Below are positions 13,085-21,536 of a DNA stretch of 21,951 nt, in pieces (within the stretch, counting starts at the first letter, position 1; each line of letters opens with the position of its first letter). Source of the DNA: a virus; the IMG/VR virus record IMGVR_UViG_3300033994_001890, positions 1 through 21,951 of that record. One strand, 5' to 3'. The notes below the pieces were generated by a model. It was not told the DNA's origin. It did not search any database and worked only from the letters and a program-made list of their open reading frames with translations. The position numbers were made by a program, and so were the translations under genes.

Positions 13085-13105
13085 TACACTATTCCCATAC
13101 CCCAA
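13085..13105 (+). promoter_or_regulatory. Probable -10 and leader element of the chaperone gene
   Basis: TACACT (13085-13090) ends 23 bases before the ATG, right after the tube terminator. CCCATACCCCAA (13094-13105) follows and is identical to the string in the terL leader. Confidence 0.42.
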
Positions 13106-13113
13106 GCACTGGT

Positions 13114-13455
13114 ATGCCCGTTCCTGTACGCGCAATCGACCGTCTCCGCAAGGCCGCCAACCTGGAGCCGACCAAAAAAGTAGTGGAGCTTTCCGACGGC
13201 AGCAAATTTGAAATGTGGGTGACGCCAATGACGATGGCTGAGCGCGAACGCGCCCAAAAGCAGGCCAAGTCCGACGATGCCAACGCCTTTGCACTTCAAC
13301 TGCTGATCGCCAAAGCCCTCGATGAGTCCGGAGCCAAACTCTTCAACATCGGTGAAGTGGACGTCCTGAAAAACGAAGTGAAGGACAAAGATCTACAAGC
13401 TTTGATGTTGGCAATCCTGACCGACGACGCCGAGCCCATCGACCCAAAATCCTGA
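13114..13455 (+). CDS. Tail assembly chaperone, short (gpG-like) product
   Basis: A 113-residue protein translated without frameshift. Features are VVELSDGSKFEMWVTPMTMAERERAQKQAKSDD, then helical segments ANAFALQLLIAKALDESGAKLF and DLQALMLAILTDDAEP, the layout of siphovirus tail chaperones located between the tube and tape measure genes. These proteins coat the tape measure and recruit tube subunits. Its 3' end holds a slippery heptamer in the correct frame, and the downstream -1 frame encodes a T-type extension. It has its own promoter-like box after the tube terminator. Confidence 0.88.
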   Translation: MPVPVRAIDRLRKAANLEPTKKVVELSDGSKFEMWVTPMTMAERERAQKQAKSDDANAFALQLLIAKALDESGAKLFNIGEVDVLKNEVKDKDLQALMLAILTDDAEPIDPKS

Positions 13456-13640
13456 GCGCCGAACTCCGTAAGGACAACTGGCTCATGCTTCAATTCGGCG
13501 TCGCCAAGGAACTGGGCCTAACCCTTACCGAAGTTCGGACGACCATGACTGCTGAGGAATTACTCGGCTGGAGCGCCTACTTCCAAATCCTGAACGAAGA
13601 CCAGCAGAAGGAGATGGACAAGGCCAGACGCCGCCGCTAA
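13114..13640 (+). CDS. Tail assembly chaperone, -1 frameshift (gpGT-like) fusion
   Basis: Slipping back one base at C-CCA-AAA (13443-13449) joins the 113-residue frame to a 63-codon extension, giving about 175 residues, joined as 13114..13449 plus 13449..13640. The extension (ILSAELRKDNWLMLQFGVA, then TMTAEELLGWSAYFQILNED and a basic KARRRR end) is the typical T-domain, which contacts tube protein. The extension frame lacks a well-placed start of its own and is open across the slip site. Ratios of short to long product are usually critical for tail assembly. The direction and site are read from sequence; efficiency is unknown. Confidence 0.88.
13443..13449 (+). other. Programmed -1 frameshift slippery heptamer CCCAAAA
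   Basis: The incoming frame reads GAC-CCA-AAA-TCC-TGA, so the heptamer fits X-XXY-YYZ with X=C, Y=A, Z=A. After slipping, CCC-AAA-ATC continues into the extension. The zero-frame stop follows one codon later. Confidence 0.88.
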
Positions 13641-13654
13641 CCCGGCGGCTTTTT
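13630..13654 (+). terminator. Terminator overlapping the chaperone extension stop
   Basis: GCCGCCG-ctaacc-CGGCGGC is a 7-bp stem followed by five T. The loop holds the TAA stop at 13638-13640, so ribosomes that frameshift would reach and could melt this terminator. That links frameshifting to tape-measure transcription in principle. Confidence 0.8.
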
Positions 13655-13660
13655 ACCTCG

Positions 13661-13666
13661 TAAACT
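13661..13666 (+). promoter_or_regulatory. TAAACT -10-like box of the tape measure gene
   Basis: GTAAACT follows the terminator by seven bases and ends 26 bases before the preferred GTG start at 13693. Confidence 0.35.
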
Positions 13667-13692
13667 GAAGTACCAGAGTGTGGCGTGGAGCC

Positions 13693-16600
13693 GTGGCCTA
13701 CAGAGCCGATATTGAAATTGCGGTACGTGGCGCCCAAGACCTTAAGCGGCTTCAGAACGAAGTATCTGCAACATCAAAACTTGTAAATCAGCTAAGCAAC
13801 TACCTAGAAAACATAGGTAGCGGAGGCATTGTTCGAAACATCAATAATTTACGTGATGTCGTAGGCCGCGCAGCTGCTGCGTTTAACGAAGCCGCTTTGG
13901 GCACAGATGAAGCAACTATTGCAGCGAAAAAATACATAACAGCAACAAACGAACTTAATACCGGCTTACGTGAAAGAGCTGAGCTACTAAAACAAATCAC
14001 TGAGCAGGAGCGAAAAGCGAAGCTTGCTGCCGCTGGCGTAAGAGAGACTACGCAATACGCTGGTCCTATCGGCCCCGGCCAAGCTTCGGCAGTTGCACTA
14101 TCTTCACAACTGCGCGGACGAACGGAGCAGATACTTGCCGAACGTAAAGGACGTACTGAGCTAAATGCTGTACTACAAGACCAATTTGAACGAGAGCGTC
14201 AGCTTGCTAATTCGAAGCTAGATGCGCAAGCAGCAAAAGTTCAAGCTGCTCTAGAAGCTCAAGCAGACGCCGCCGCCGAAAGCGCTAATCAGACACAAAA
14301 ACTCGCAGATAGACAGCAAGAATTTACACAGCGTACAGAGGCTGCAGCTCGCGCAGCTCGTACACAAACTGCTGAGTTTATCCGCCAACAAAGGCTACAA
14401 AAAGAGTTTTTAAGGGGTCAGACAGTCGGAACGGTTGAATTCGCGCCAGGTGGGCCAGGATTCAGCGGCGGCTTTACAAGAGGACAACGAGAAGCCGCAA
14501 ACGCACAAGCAATACTTAAAACAAAACAACAAGAAAACGCGGTTAGGCGAGAAACTCTACAGTTAATAACCAGAGAAGAACTATTTGAAATCAAACTCAA
14601 CAAAGTACTAGAGCGCAATGCTACTGCCGTTGCCAAACGAGCGACAGGTAGAAAACAAGCATCTGAAGCAGCAGGTAATGCCATCATTGGCGGCGCGTTT
14701 CCCTTACTTTTCGGTCAAGGACTTGGTGCAGCTGTCGGTGGTGGCGCAGGCGGTGCCATTGGAGGCGCATTAGGAGGCTCTTTTGGTTTCGGCTTATCTC
14801 TTGTAGGCACTGCACTAGGTAGCGCTTTTGATACAGCCGCTAATTCTGCTAGAGATTTTGCAAAAGCTTTGCGCGGAACCGGGGATGCCACGCAGAGTCT
14901 TGAAGCTCTGCTAGGAGGCTTAAATCCTCAAACGCGCACCCTTATAGCTAACCTTCAAAGCAGTGGGCAGACAGCACGCGCTGCCGAGGTAGCCTTTAAC
15001 GAACTCAGCAACGTAATCGGAAGGGAAAATACAAAGGCTCTTCAAGACGCAGGTAACGGCTGGGACAACTTTGGCAAGCAAGTTAAAACTACACTCACTT
15101 TAATCACAGCTGAGGTTATTAAAACGTTTAAGGAAATTGAACGTACTAATCCTCAAAAAGGAGGTTTTTCTATTGCCAGTTTTATAGGCCAAGTTGCTCT
15201 GCAAGGAGAGAAGCGGCAACAGGCTGCTGCTGCTGTTACTCCAGAAGCTGCCCAAAGAGCCGCTGGTTTACAGCAAGAAACAGACCAGCTACGTACACAG
15301 GCTGCCTTAACTACACTAAGCGCAAAAAACAATCTGAACCTGTTTGTGTACACGTCGCAAAGACTTATACAACAGGAACGTATTAGTCGAGAAGCTGAAA
15401 TAGAGTACAAATTTGTACAGGGACAAATTAGCGCTAAAGAGCGTTTGATCTTATTGGATCAAAGCCGCTTAAAGACACAAATAGATCTTAATAGTATTGA
15501 AAGACAGCGCATTGAAGAGTTACAACGCCGTCAAGAGGAAGCAGCCCGAAAAGCAGAAGAAAACGCACGTAAACAAGAACAAACAGTAAAAAATATATTG
15601 GGTTTGCAGGTAGAACTAAGCCAGATAACTTTAGATGCAGCTGACGTGGATGTAAGCCGTACATCCGTTGTAGAGGGTCAGCTGGCGGGATTAAAAGAAG
15701 CTTTAGGACAACAACAAGCACGGTTAAATGTCGAAGGGCGTATTCTTGATTTACAGCTAGAGCAAAAGTTACTCTCGGCTGATTTATCCGCACAAGAGAA
15801 AAATTTGCTTACTGCTGTTTATAATCAACAAAGAGCTAATTTAGAGAGCCAAGCTAAAACCAAAGCCCGTTTGCTTCAGCTTGATATTGCGCGGCTAGAA
15901 GCGGCCCGTGCTATTGCGGTCACTGAAGGGCCTAGACAGCTACAGGATATTAACCAGCAGAGGGGAAGTCAACTTGAGCGTATTCAAGCTCAACTAGCCA
16001 ATCCACTAGGCGGTGAAGCGTTAACGCAGCTTAATCAGCAGTTAGATCAAGCTGCACGACGGTATGAAACACTTGTTCCTCTAGAAAGACAATTAGCGGA
16101 CTACCAAATAGAACGCGTTGCCATAGCTTCTACAGCGTCCGAAGAAGATCTAGCTTTGCTGGATGGGCGCATAACTAACACTAAAAATGCTATCCAACTA
16201 GAGCAGCAGTACCTATCTCAAATACAAGCTTCTGAGCAAGCTTTGCTGAGACAACAGCAATTTATGGATCGCTATGGGCAACTTATACAGGGTGTCAGTG
16301 ACCAGGTTGCGGGTTTAATCACCGCGAATCTATCTGAAATTATCCGTGGAACAAAAACAGCCCAACAGGTGTTTGTTGAATTTCTGAATACCGTCGGTAA
16401 TGCTTTGTTGCAAACAGCTCAACAAATGATTTCTCAATATATCGCACTGGGTATCGCCAAATTGTTTGCTTTCGGGTCAAGCGGTTCGGGTTTTGGTTTT
16501 TCTGGTGCAGGACCAGTTTCGGGAGCTTCGGTATTCGGCAGCGGGCAAGCTGGCTTTAATCCAGCGGCATTTACAGGTGGCTTTGGTTTTCGTGCTAACG

Positions 16601-16935
16601 GTGGACCCGTAAGTAATCAGCTGCCCTACATCGTTGGTGAGCGCGGTCCTGAACTGTTTGTCCCAGGAACCGGCGGTAGCGTCGTTCCAACCAACGACCT
16701 CCGCGCTGCAATGGGCGCTGCACCCGGTAGCCGCGCTGGATCACCCGTGCTTAACATGAGCTTTGAAACCACCAACATTGGCGGGGTGGAGTACGTCAGC
16801 CGCGATCAACTCGAAGCCGCAATGGCTACCACCCGCCGCCAAGCCGCCAGCGACGGCGCCAAACGCGGCATGTCCATGACGTTGGATCGTATCCAGCAGT
16901 CACCCCAAACCCGTAACCGCTTGGGTCTCCGCTGA
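13693..16935 (+). CDS. Tail tape measure protein
   Basis: A 1080-residue protein (a GTG five codons earlier is an alternative start). It sets tail length by extending through the tube and enters the host envelope at infection. Long coiled-coil stretches rich in Gln/Ala/Arg/Glu cover about residues 15-290 and 530-870. A glycine-rich hydrophobic segment (about 330-385, GAAVGGGAGGAIGGALGGSFGFGLSLVG) is the probable membrane-interacting part. The C-terminus has the conserved GGPVSNQLPYIVGERGPELFVPGTGG motif (about 970-996). Codons across 13740-16600 are AT-rich (TTA, ACA, AAA, GCT) and differ from the GC-rich C-terminal 110 codons, suggesting recombination. Confidence 0.93.
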   Translation: MAYRADIEIAVRGAQDLKRLQNEVSATSKLVNQLSNYLENIGSGGIVRNINNLRDVVGRAAAAFNEAALGTDEATIAAKKYITATNELNTGLRERAELLKQITEQERKAKLAAAGVRETTQYAGPIGPGQASAVALSSQLRGRTEQILAERKGRTELNAVLQDQFERERQLANSKLDAQAAKVQAALEAQADAAAESANQTQKLADRQQEFTQRTEAAARAARTQTAEFIRQQRLQKEFLRGQTVGTVEFAPGGPGFSGGFTRGQREAANAQAILKTKQQENAVRRETLQLITREELFEIKLNKVLERNATAVAKRATGRKQASEAAGNAIIGGAFPLLFGQGLGAAVGGGAGGAIGGALGGSFGFGLSLVGTALGSAFDTAANSARDFAKALRGTGDATQSLEALLGGLNPQTRTLIANLQSSGQTARAAEVAFNELSNVIGRENTKALQDAGNGWDNFGKQVKTTLTLITAEVIKTFKEIERTNPQKGGFSIASFIGQVALQGEKRQQAAAAVTPEAAQRAAGLQQETDQLRTQAALTTLSAKNNLNLFVYTSQRLIQQERISREAEIEYKFVQGQISAKERLILLDQSRLKTQIDLNSIERQRIEELQRRQEEAARKAEENARKQEQTVKNILGLQVELSQITLDAADVDVSRTSVVEGQLAGLKEALGQQQARLNVEGRILDLQLEQKLLSADLSAQEKNLLTAVYNQQRANLESQAKTKARLLQLDIARLEAARAIAVTEGPRQLQDINQQRGSQLERIQAQLANPLGGEALTQLNQQLDQAARRYETLVPLERQLADYQIERVAIASTASEEDLALLDGRITNTKNAIQLEQQYLSQIQASEQALLRQQQFMDRYGQLIQGVSDQVAGLITANLSEIIRGTKTAQQVFVEFLNTVGNALLQTAQQMISQYIALGIAKLFAFGSSGSGFGFSGAGPVSGASVFGSGQAGFNPAAFTGGFGFRANGGPVSNQLPYIVGERGPELFVPGTGGSVVPTNDLRAAMGAAPGSRAGSPVLNMSFETTNIGGVEYVSRDQLEAAMATTRRQAASDGAKRGMSMTLDRIQQSPQTRNRLGLR

Positions 16936-17324
16936 TGGCACGTTTCCCATCCTTAAAACCAACGTCTAGGAGCTACACAGCGGGCAACTATCCATCAAAG
17001 GAATATCGCTCCCTGTCAGGCGTTGTCGCTAAACGTAGCTTCGGCAACCGCGCTACTGGTTATGCACTGGAAGTGGAGTTTGCCAACATCAGTCAAAGCG
17101 ACATGCGATCAATTTTGAATCACTACGAGGGTGAAAACGGCACCCTCAATTCTTTTACGTTGCCGACTACCCTGACTGCCGGTTACGGCACAGCCGCGAG
17201 CAACGATCTACTGGAACCAAACGCCGCAATCCGCTGGTTCTACGCAGAACCACCACAAATCCAAAGCGTCTTGCGCGACTTAAGCACTGTCCGTGTGCGG
17301 TTTATCGGGGAGCTAGCACAGTAA
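16935..17324 (+). CDS. Minor tail protein, lambda gpM position
   Basis: A 129-residue protein beginning on the last base of the tape measure stop (TGATG). The sequence FPSLKPTSRSYTAGNYPSKEYRSLSG then EVEFANISQSDMRSILNHYEGENGTLNSFTLP resembles short distal tail proteins with a FPSxxPTSRSYTPGxYP opening. By order it is equivalent to lambda gpM at the tail tip, the first of four overlapping genes that assemble the tip complex. Exact function is inferred from order, not from a motif. Confidence 0.75.
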   Translation: MARFPSLKPTSRSYTAGNYPSKEYRSLSGVVAKRSFGNRATGYALEVEFANISQSDMRSILNHYEGENGTLNSFTLPTTLTAGYGTAASNDLLEPNAAIRWFYAEPPQIQSVLRDLSTVRVRFIGELAQ

Positions 17325-17788
17325 TGGCAGTCATCAGAATCGCCCAGTACTTTTATCTGCGCGATACAGACAACAATCGTTACGCGTTTCAGAACTACTT
17401 CGTCCAGCAAACAAAAACGCTAAACGGCCTCAAATACACCTTTGCCCCTTTTCGCGCAGAAGGCACTGTTTCAAACCTGACTGGAGACAACGCACTACTG
17501 CAGGTACTTTTTCCAGCAGAACCGTTCGCCATCAAACTTGTCGAACAAGCCGATGGTAACCGTCTAACTCGCCTGACCCTGACAACACAGTGGCTTAACG
17601 CCAGTGAGAACACAGTGCGCTCGTACGAGGAACGTTACGTGGGCATTGGCGCCAGTGTTTCCGACACCACATTGGAGCTGCGTTTTAGATCCGCAATGGA
17701 CAGCGTTGGAGCACAATTTCCGCGTCAGACACTGACCTTGCGAAATGTGGGTCCATTACCAACAAGCACCCAGATATCGTTGCAGTGA
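17324..17788 (+). CDS. Minor tail protein, lambda gpL position
   Basis: A 154-residue beta-rich protein starting at TAATG overlap with the previous gene. It has regular strands (RIAQYFYLRDTDNNRYAFQNYF, GLKYTFAPFRAEGTV, RLTRLTLTTQWLNASENTV), and the C-terminal half ends with LRNVGPLPTSTQISLQ. It lacks the iron-sulfur cysteines known for lambda gpL and is shorter, so homology is not claimed, only position. It is probably a tail-tip hub subunit connecting the preceding gpM-position protein to the large tip protein. Confidence 0.68.
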   Translation: MAVIRIAQYFYLRDTDNNRYAFQNYFVQQTKTLNGLKYTFAPFRAEGTVSNLTGDNALLQVLFPAEPFAIKLVEQADGNRLTRLTLTTQWLNASENTVRSYEERYVGIGASVSDTTLELRFRSAMDSVGAQFPRQTLTLRNVGPLPTSTQISLQ

Positions 17789-18174
17789 TTGACACCAACG
17801 AGTTCATCGGACTAACCAGGGCTTGGGGCGCATTACCTGGAGACGGAAGCGGTCAGATTGACTGCTGCGCTCTTGCCGCCGAGATCCACAAGCGGCTTGG
17901 CTACTGGGACTATGGACCAGAACTGCGCCAAATTTTCGCCAAATTTGACGATGAGACCTTGCCGCCCAAGTTCATCGCCAAGTGGCTGGTTAAAAACGGC
18001 AAGCGTCTCGAAAAGCCAGAGCCTCACGCCGTTGTACTGCTGCCTAGTCCAGGCGTTGGCGCTCTCGGTACAGTAATGGAAGACATGACCGTGCTTTTTA
18101 TCGGTCCCGGCGGTAAGGTCATCCGATCCGCCCTTCCTGCAAACGACGGCTGGTACTTCAGGCTGAACAAATGA
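17785..18174 (+). CDS. NlpC/P60-like tail protein, possibly degenerate
   Basis: A 129-residue protein, start GTG in a GTGA overlap. The segment GSGQIDCCALAAEIHKRLGYWDYG has the cysteine in the setting of NlpC/P60-type tail peptidases (D-C-x-x-L), and the gene sits where lambda K lies, before the large tip protein. The C-terminal beta part (HAVVLLPSPGVGALGTVMEDMTVLFIGPGGKVIRS) aligns by eye with the region that normally has the catalytic His (SHVGI-like), but GTVME stands in its place. The enzyme may be inactive and structural, or my alignment may be off; the only nearby histidine is HAVVLL. Confidence 0.65.
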   Translation: MIDTNEFIGLTRAWGALPGDGSGQIDCCALAAEIHKRLGYWDYGPELRQIFAKFDDETLPPKFIAKWLVKNGKRLEKPEPHAVVLLPSPGVGALGTVMEDMTVLFIGPGGKVIRSALPANDGWYFRLNK

Positions 18175-21100
18175 CCCGCAAGCTCCTGCCTTACGAGTAC
18201 CAACTGATTGAAGCGCTCGGCATCAGCAAAGACGAGTACCTGGACTTTATTGCCGCAGCACCACTATACGAAGACCCTAAAGAGGGCACCGTTTTAGATA
18301 TTCGCAACGCCGAAGCAACAGTAGCTCTGGTGCTCACTATTGTTGGCATCCTATTTCAGGTTGCATCAGTACTACTTACTCCCCGTCCTGAAATACCAAC
18401 TACAAGAGGTGTTGGTCAATCAAGAGACCAACGTTTTGCACCGCGTTTTGGTTTTAACGGAGCACAAGAGCTAGCGAATTATGGTGATCCACTGCCGCTT
18501 ATTTACACAAACACAAGTATCAATTCTCGTGGTGGCGTTCGTGTAAGCACAGCGCTGCTCTGGAGTGCTGTTCTTAGTTACGGCGGCAACCAGTTCATGC
18601 GTCTAATGCTGAGCATTGGCGCAGGCAAGATCGGCGCCATCGACATTTACCGTAGTGCTCTGGGACAACTGCCGTTGCGCGACTACACGCAGAGCAACCT
18701 TTGGGCATATTTCAACGACAACAGTTACACAAAATACGCACAACTTGCAACGGCAGTAAACACATTCCAAGACCCGACTCGCGTTGGATCTGCAAGTCGT
18801 CCCACGGCACGCCTTACAACACTGGCAGGGCAGCAAGACAAATTCGGCTTTAGCCAGGCTTACGCACCAACTACCAGCGTTTCGTGTGGTGTAACAGCCG
18901 TCATCCCGATCAATGTTCAGGTGATGGTGATTAACCCGAACGGAGATCGCAGGCGCTTCAACGTAGACACACAACTAACTCCTAATACAACGTACTGGCC
19001 CACGAGCGGTGTGCGCCCCAACATCCCAGTTGGTACCCAGTTCACCATTAAGATCCAGCAAACAATACGACTAACTCAAGCCGAAAGAGATCTTTTTAGT
19101 ACTGAAGGAATTGGTCGTTATGCAAAAGAATCAGCATTTACAGCACGTCGCGCAGAAGCCTCTGCTCTGTTTGAAGGCGCACGCTTCAAAATAGGATCCG
19201 CTATTTTGCGTCTAATCAGCGTCGATAATACTGAGACAGATCAAGGCGTGGTGACTGCAACGTTTACTTGCGAACGTCGCGGCAAATTCCCTGCCGCCCC
19301 ATACGCTTCCACCCACTGGATCGAAGACACAGAAGACGAAATAGCAAAACAAAAAAGCATCATCAAACAACAAGAAAATACAATCGCTATCCTCAACAAA
19401 GACAAAGAAGACCTTCAGTACTATCAAGATTTTCTAGCACGCGTTGTAATAAGCAAATACTCTAATTTTAACCAGTTTAATCCCGCTGTTGAAAAATACC
19501 GCAGCCTTGCCTCGAGCGTTAATATCGGCAAAAAAGATGTAAAAGTTATGTTACGTTACGTCGAAAAAAGCATAAAAGAAGCCGAGGAAACTTTAGCTAA
19601 AGCAGAAACTCGACTTGACTCCCTTAAGGACCAAGGCAGCTTAAAAAGCATCCAAGCCTTGTACACCAAGTGCATGGCGCACATCGAAGAGGCGCAGTAC
19701 GCATCAACAACCAAATGCCATGTTGTTGATTTTGCCTTAAAGATACGGGCTTACCGCCGTCTTAGCGGTCGTGCGGATGTTTACGGAAGTGAGCAAGAAG
19801 ATTACGGAGATAGCGCCAGTGAAAATGGTCCACAGCCACGGACGGTCATGTTCCGCATGTATTGGCGTTTCGCTGGCACAACTGAATACACAAGTATCCC
19901 CTATATTTTCTGCGTTCGTAACAGCACCGAACAAGACGTATTTACTTACGTAAAACTCGTCCACGCCAATGCAGCGTTTACACAACCTAAGGCTGCACAG
20001 TATTGGGAAGTCAAATTCGAACCCGTCCTGGAGCCCGGAGCGGAACCCTCGATCACAAAGTATTGCTACCTGCAACAAACAGGTAAGGAGCGGCGCTTAC
20101 CCGCTGGCACCAGTGATGTACACGTAATGTTTAACGGCACAGTCTACGACTTTACCACTTATCCACCGATTAACAAGACAGCGGAAAACCTAACCGAGTG
20201 GGACTTGTTCAACTACGACTCCAATTCTCAGAGTCAGTTTTCCTACGAACAGGGACCGGAAGTAAATATAACAGCCGTAAACGAACAACTTCTGGAGCCC
20301 TGGAACAATTACAGCGACAGGTTGTACAACGGCATCAGCACCCTAGGTTTGCACCTGTTTGCGTCTAAGGCGACTGAAAGTTTGCGCAGCGTTAGCGTCT
20401 GGGTTACACAAGGCAAGTTACTTCGCCCACTGTCACTGAACCCGGCAGACTACGACCAAGACAGCGAAATAAATGCCCTGGTCAATAGCGCACCATCAGC
20501 TTCATCAAGCTACGCGCCAGATATCTTCCTAGATACCATCCTGGACAAAGAAAACGGCATCGGGCAGTACGCCGATATCCATTCCGTTGATGTCCCGCAG
20601 CTCGCCAAAACAAAACGTTTTTGCCGTACAAACAAGCTGTACATGGACGGCATTATTGCTGACCAACGTAGTTGGCGCGAATTTTGGGCACAGACAGCAC
20701 CGTTCAGTCTGCTGGAGCTAGCAAAAATCGGCGGGCGTGACACGCTGGTACCGGGCGTCCCTTACAACGAGACAACCGGAGAAATCAACCCGAACATCCA
20801 AGTATCTGCGCTATTTACTGCGGGCAATATCCTGGAAGATTCTTACAAAGAAGAATTTCTGGATTACGGCGCCAGTGTGCAGGACACGGTTGTGTCAGCC
20901 ATTTACCGCGACACGGAAAACAACGACGTGTTCCCCCGTAACGCCAGTGTCCAAGTCCATCTAAAGGAAGTTGATCCAGATGCAGCCGTACTTGAGACAC
21001 TTGATCTTTCCCAGTACGTAACACGCCGCGAACAAGCAATCCTGCTGGCAAAGTTTTTGTGCCTCAGCAAGCACTACATCCGCCGGGCAATCGAGTTCAA

Positions 21101-21536
21101 GACCTTCCCTACTGACAGTCCCGTCTTCCCTGGCGCGTACATCTATGTCGAAATTGGCCTGAACCAGTGGAACTCGATTTATAGCGGACGAGTAGAAGGC
21201 GGCGGCTTCTTAAACGCACCGTTACCGCGTCAGGTGCCAGACGGTCAGTACACAGTATTCCTGTACCGGCAAGGCAACGGCACTTTTGCCTGCACCAACG
21301 TCCAGGTTGCCAACGGTTACGCACCGCAAATCAAAAGCTACGAAGGTGCGCTCTTCGTATTGGGCAACGCGATTCTGAGCAAGCGCGTATTCCGAGTCAC
21401 AGAAGTGATCATGGACGAGGAAGGCGAAACCACGATCAAAGCCGTGGAACACCAAACCGATTCCAGTGGACGGTCGCAGATCGCCAAACGATTGACCAGC
21501 GCCAACGAGTTTTACGTGGATGGTGCGCTTAGCTAG
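18171..21536 (+). CDS. Tail tip / central hub protein, gpJ-like
   Basis: A 1121-residue protein, about the length of lambda gpJ, starting in an ATGA overlap. A hydrophobic helix at residues 46-68 (TVALVLTIVGILFQVASVLL) followed by a Pro-rich PRPEIP resembles the N-terminal gpI-like anchor often fused to hub proteins. The hub core shows NYGDPLPLIYTNTSINSRGGVRVSTAL and later SVWVTQGKLLRPLS. A coiled-coil module near residues 383-500 (EDEIAKQKSIIKQQENTIAILNK and KSIKEAEETLAKAETRLDS) interrupts it. The C-terminal part is beta-rich and would carry host recognition or tip fibres. Codon use shifts to AT-rich in the coiled-coil part. Confidence 0.85.
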   Translation: MTRKLLPYEYQLIEALGISKDEYLDFIAAAPLYEDPKEGTVLDIRNAEATVALVLTIVGILFQVASVLLTPRPEIPTTRGVGQSRDQRFAPRFGFNGAQELANYGDPLPLIYTNTSINSRGGVRVSTALLWSAVLSYGGNQFMRLMLSIGAGKIGAIDIYRSALGQLPLRDYTQSNLWAYFNDNSYTKYAQLATAVNTFQDPTRVGSASRPTARLTTLAGQQDKFGFSQAYAPTTSVSCGVTAVIPINVQVMVINPNGDRRRFNVDTQLTPNTTYWPTSGVRPNIPVGTQFTIKIQQTIRLTQAERDLFSTEGIGRYAKESAFTARRAEASALFEGARFKIGSAILRLISVDNTETDQGVVTATFTCERRGKFPAAPYASTHWIEDTEDEIAKQKSIIKQQENTIAILNKDKEDLQYYQDFLARVVISKYSNFNQFNPAVEKYRSLASSVNIGKKDVKVMLRYVEKSIKEAEETLAKAETRLDSLKDQGSLKSIQALYTKCMAHIEEAQYASTTKCHVVDFALKIRAYRRLSGRADVYGSEQEDYGDSASENGPQPRTVMFRMYWRFAGTTEYTSIPYIFCVRNSTEQDVFTYVKLVHANAAFTQPKAAQYWEVKFEPVLEPGAEPSITKYCYLQQTGKERRLPAGTSDVHVMFNGTVYDFTTYPPINKTAENLTEWDLFNYDSNSQSQFSYEQGPEVNITAVNEQLLEPWNNYSDRLYNGISTLGLHLFASKATESLRSVSVWVTQGKLLRPLSLNPADYDQDSEINALVNSAPSASSSYAPDIFLDTILDKENGIGQYADIHSVDVPQLAKTKRFCRTNKLYMDGIIADQRSWREFWAQTAPFSLLELAKIGGRDTLVPGVPYNETTGEINPNIQVSALFTAGNILEDSYKEEFLDYGASVQDTVVSAIYRDTENNDVFPRNASVQVHLKEVDPDAAVLETLDLSQYVTRREQAILLAKFLCLSKHYIRRAIEFKTFPTDSPVFPGAYIYVEIGLNQWNSIYSGRVEGGGFLNAPLPRQVPDGQYTVFLYRQGNGTFACTNVQVANGYAPQIKSYEGALFVLGNAILSKRVFRVTEVIMDEEGETTIKAVEHQTDSSGRSQIAKRLTSANEFYVDGALS

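Noticed and set aside
17785-18174. Active tail lysin call
   Set aside because: The histidine expected for an NlpC/P60 site is not where it should be, so only a family-like label is given.
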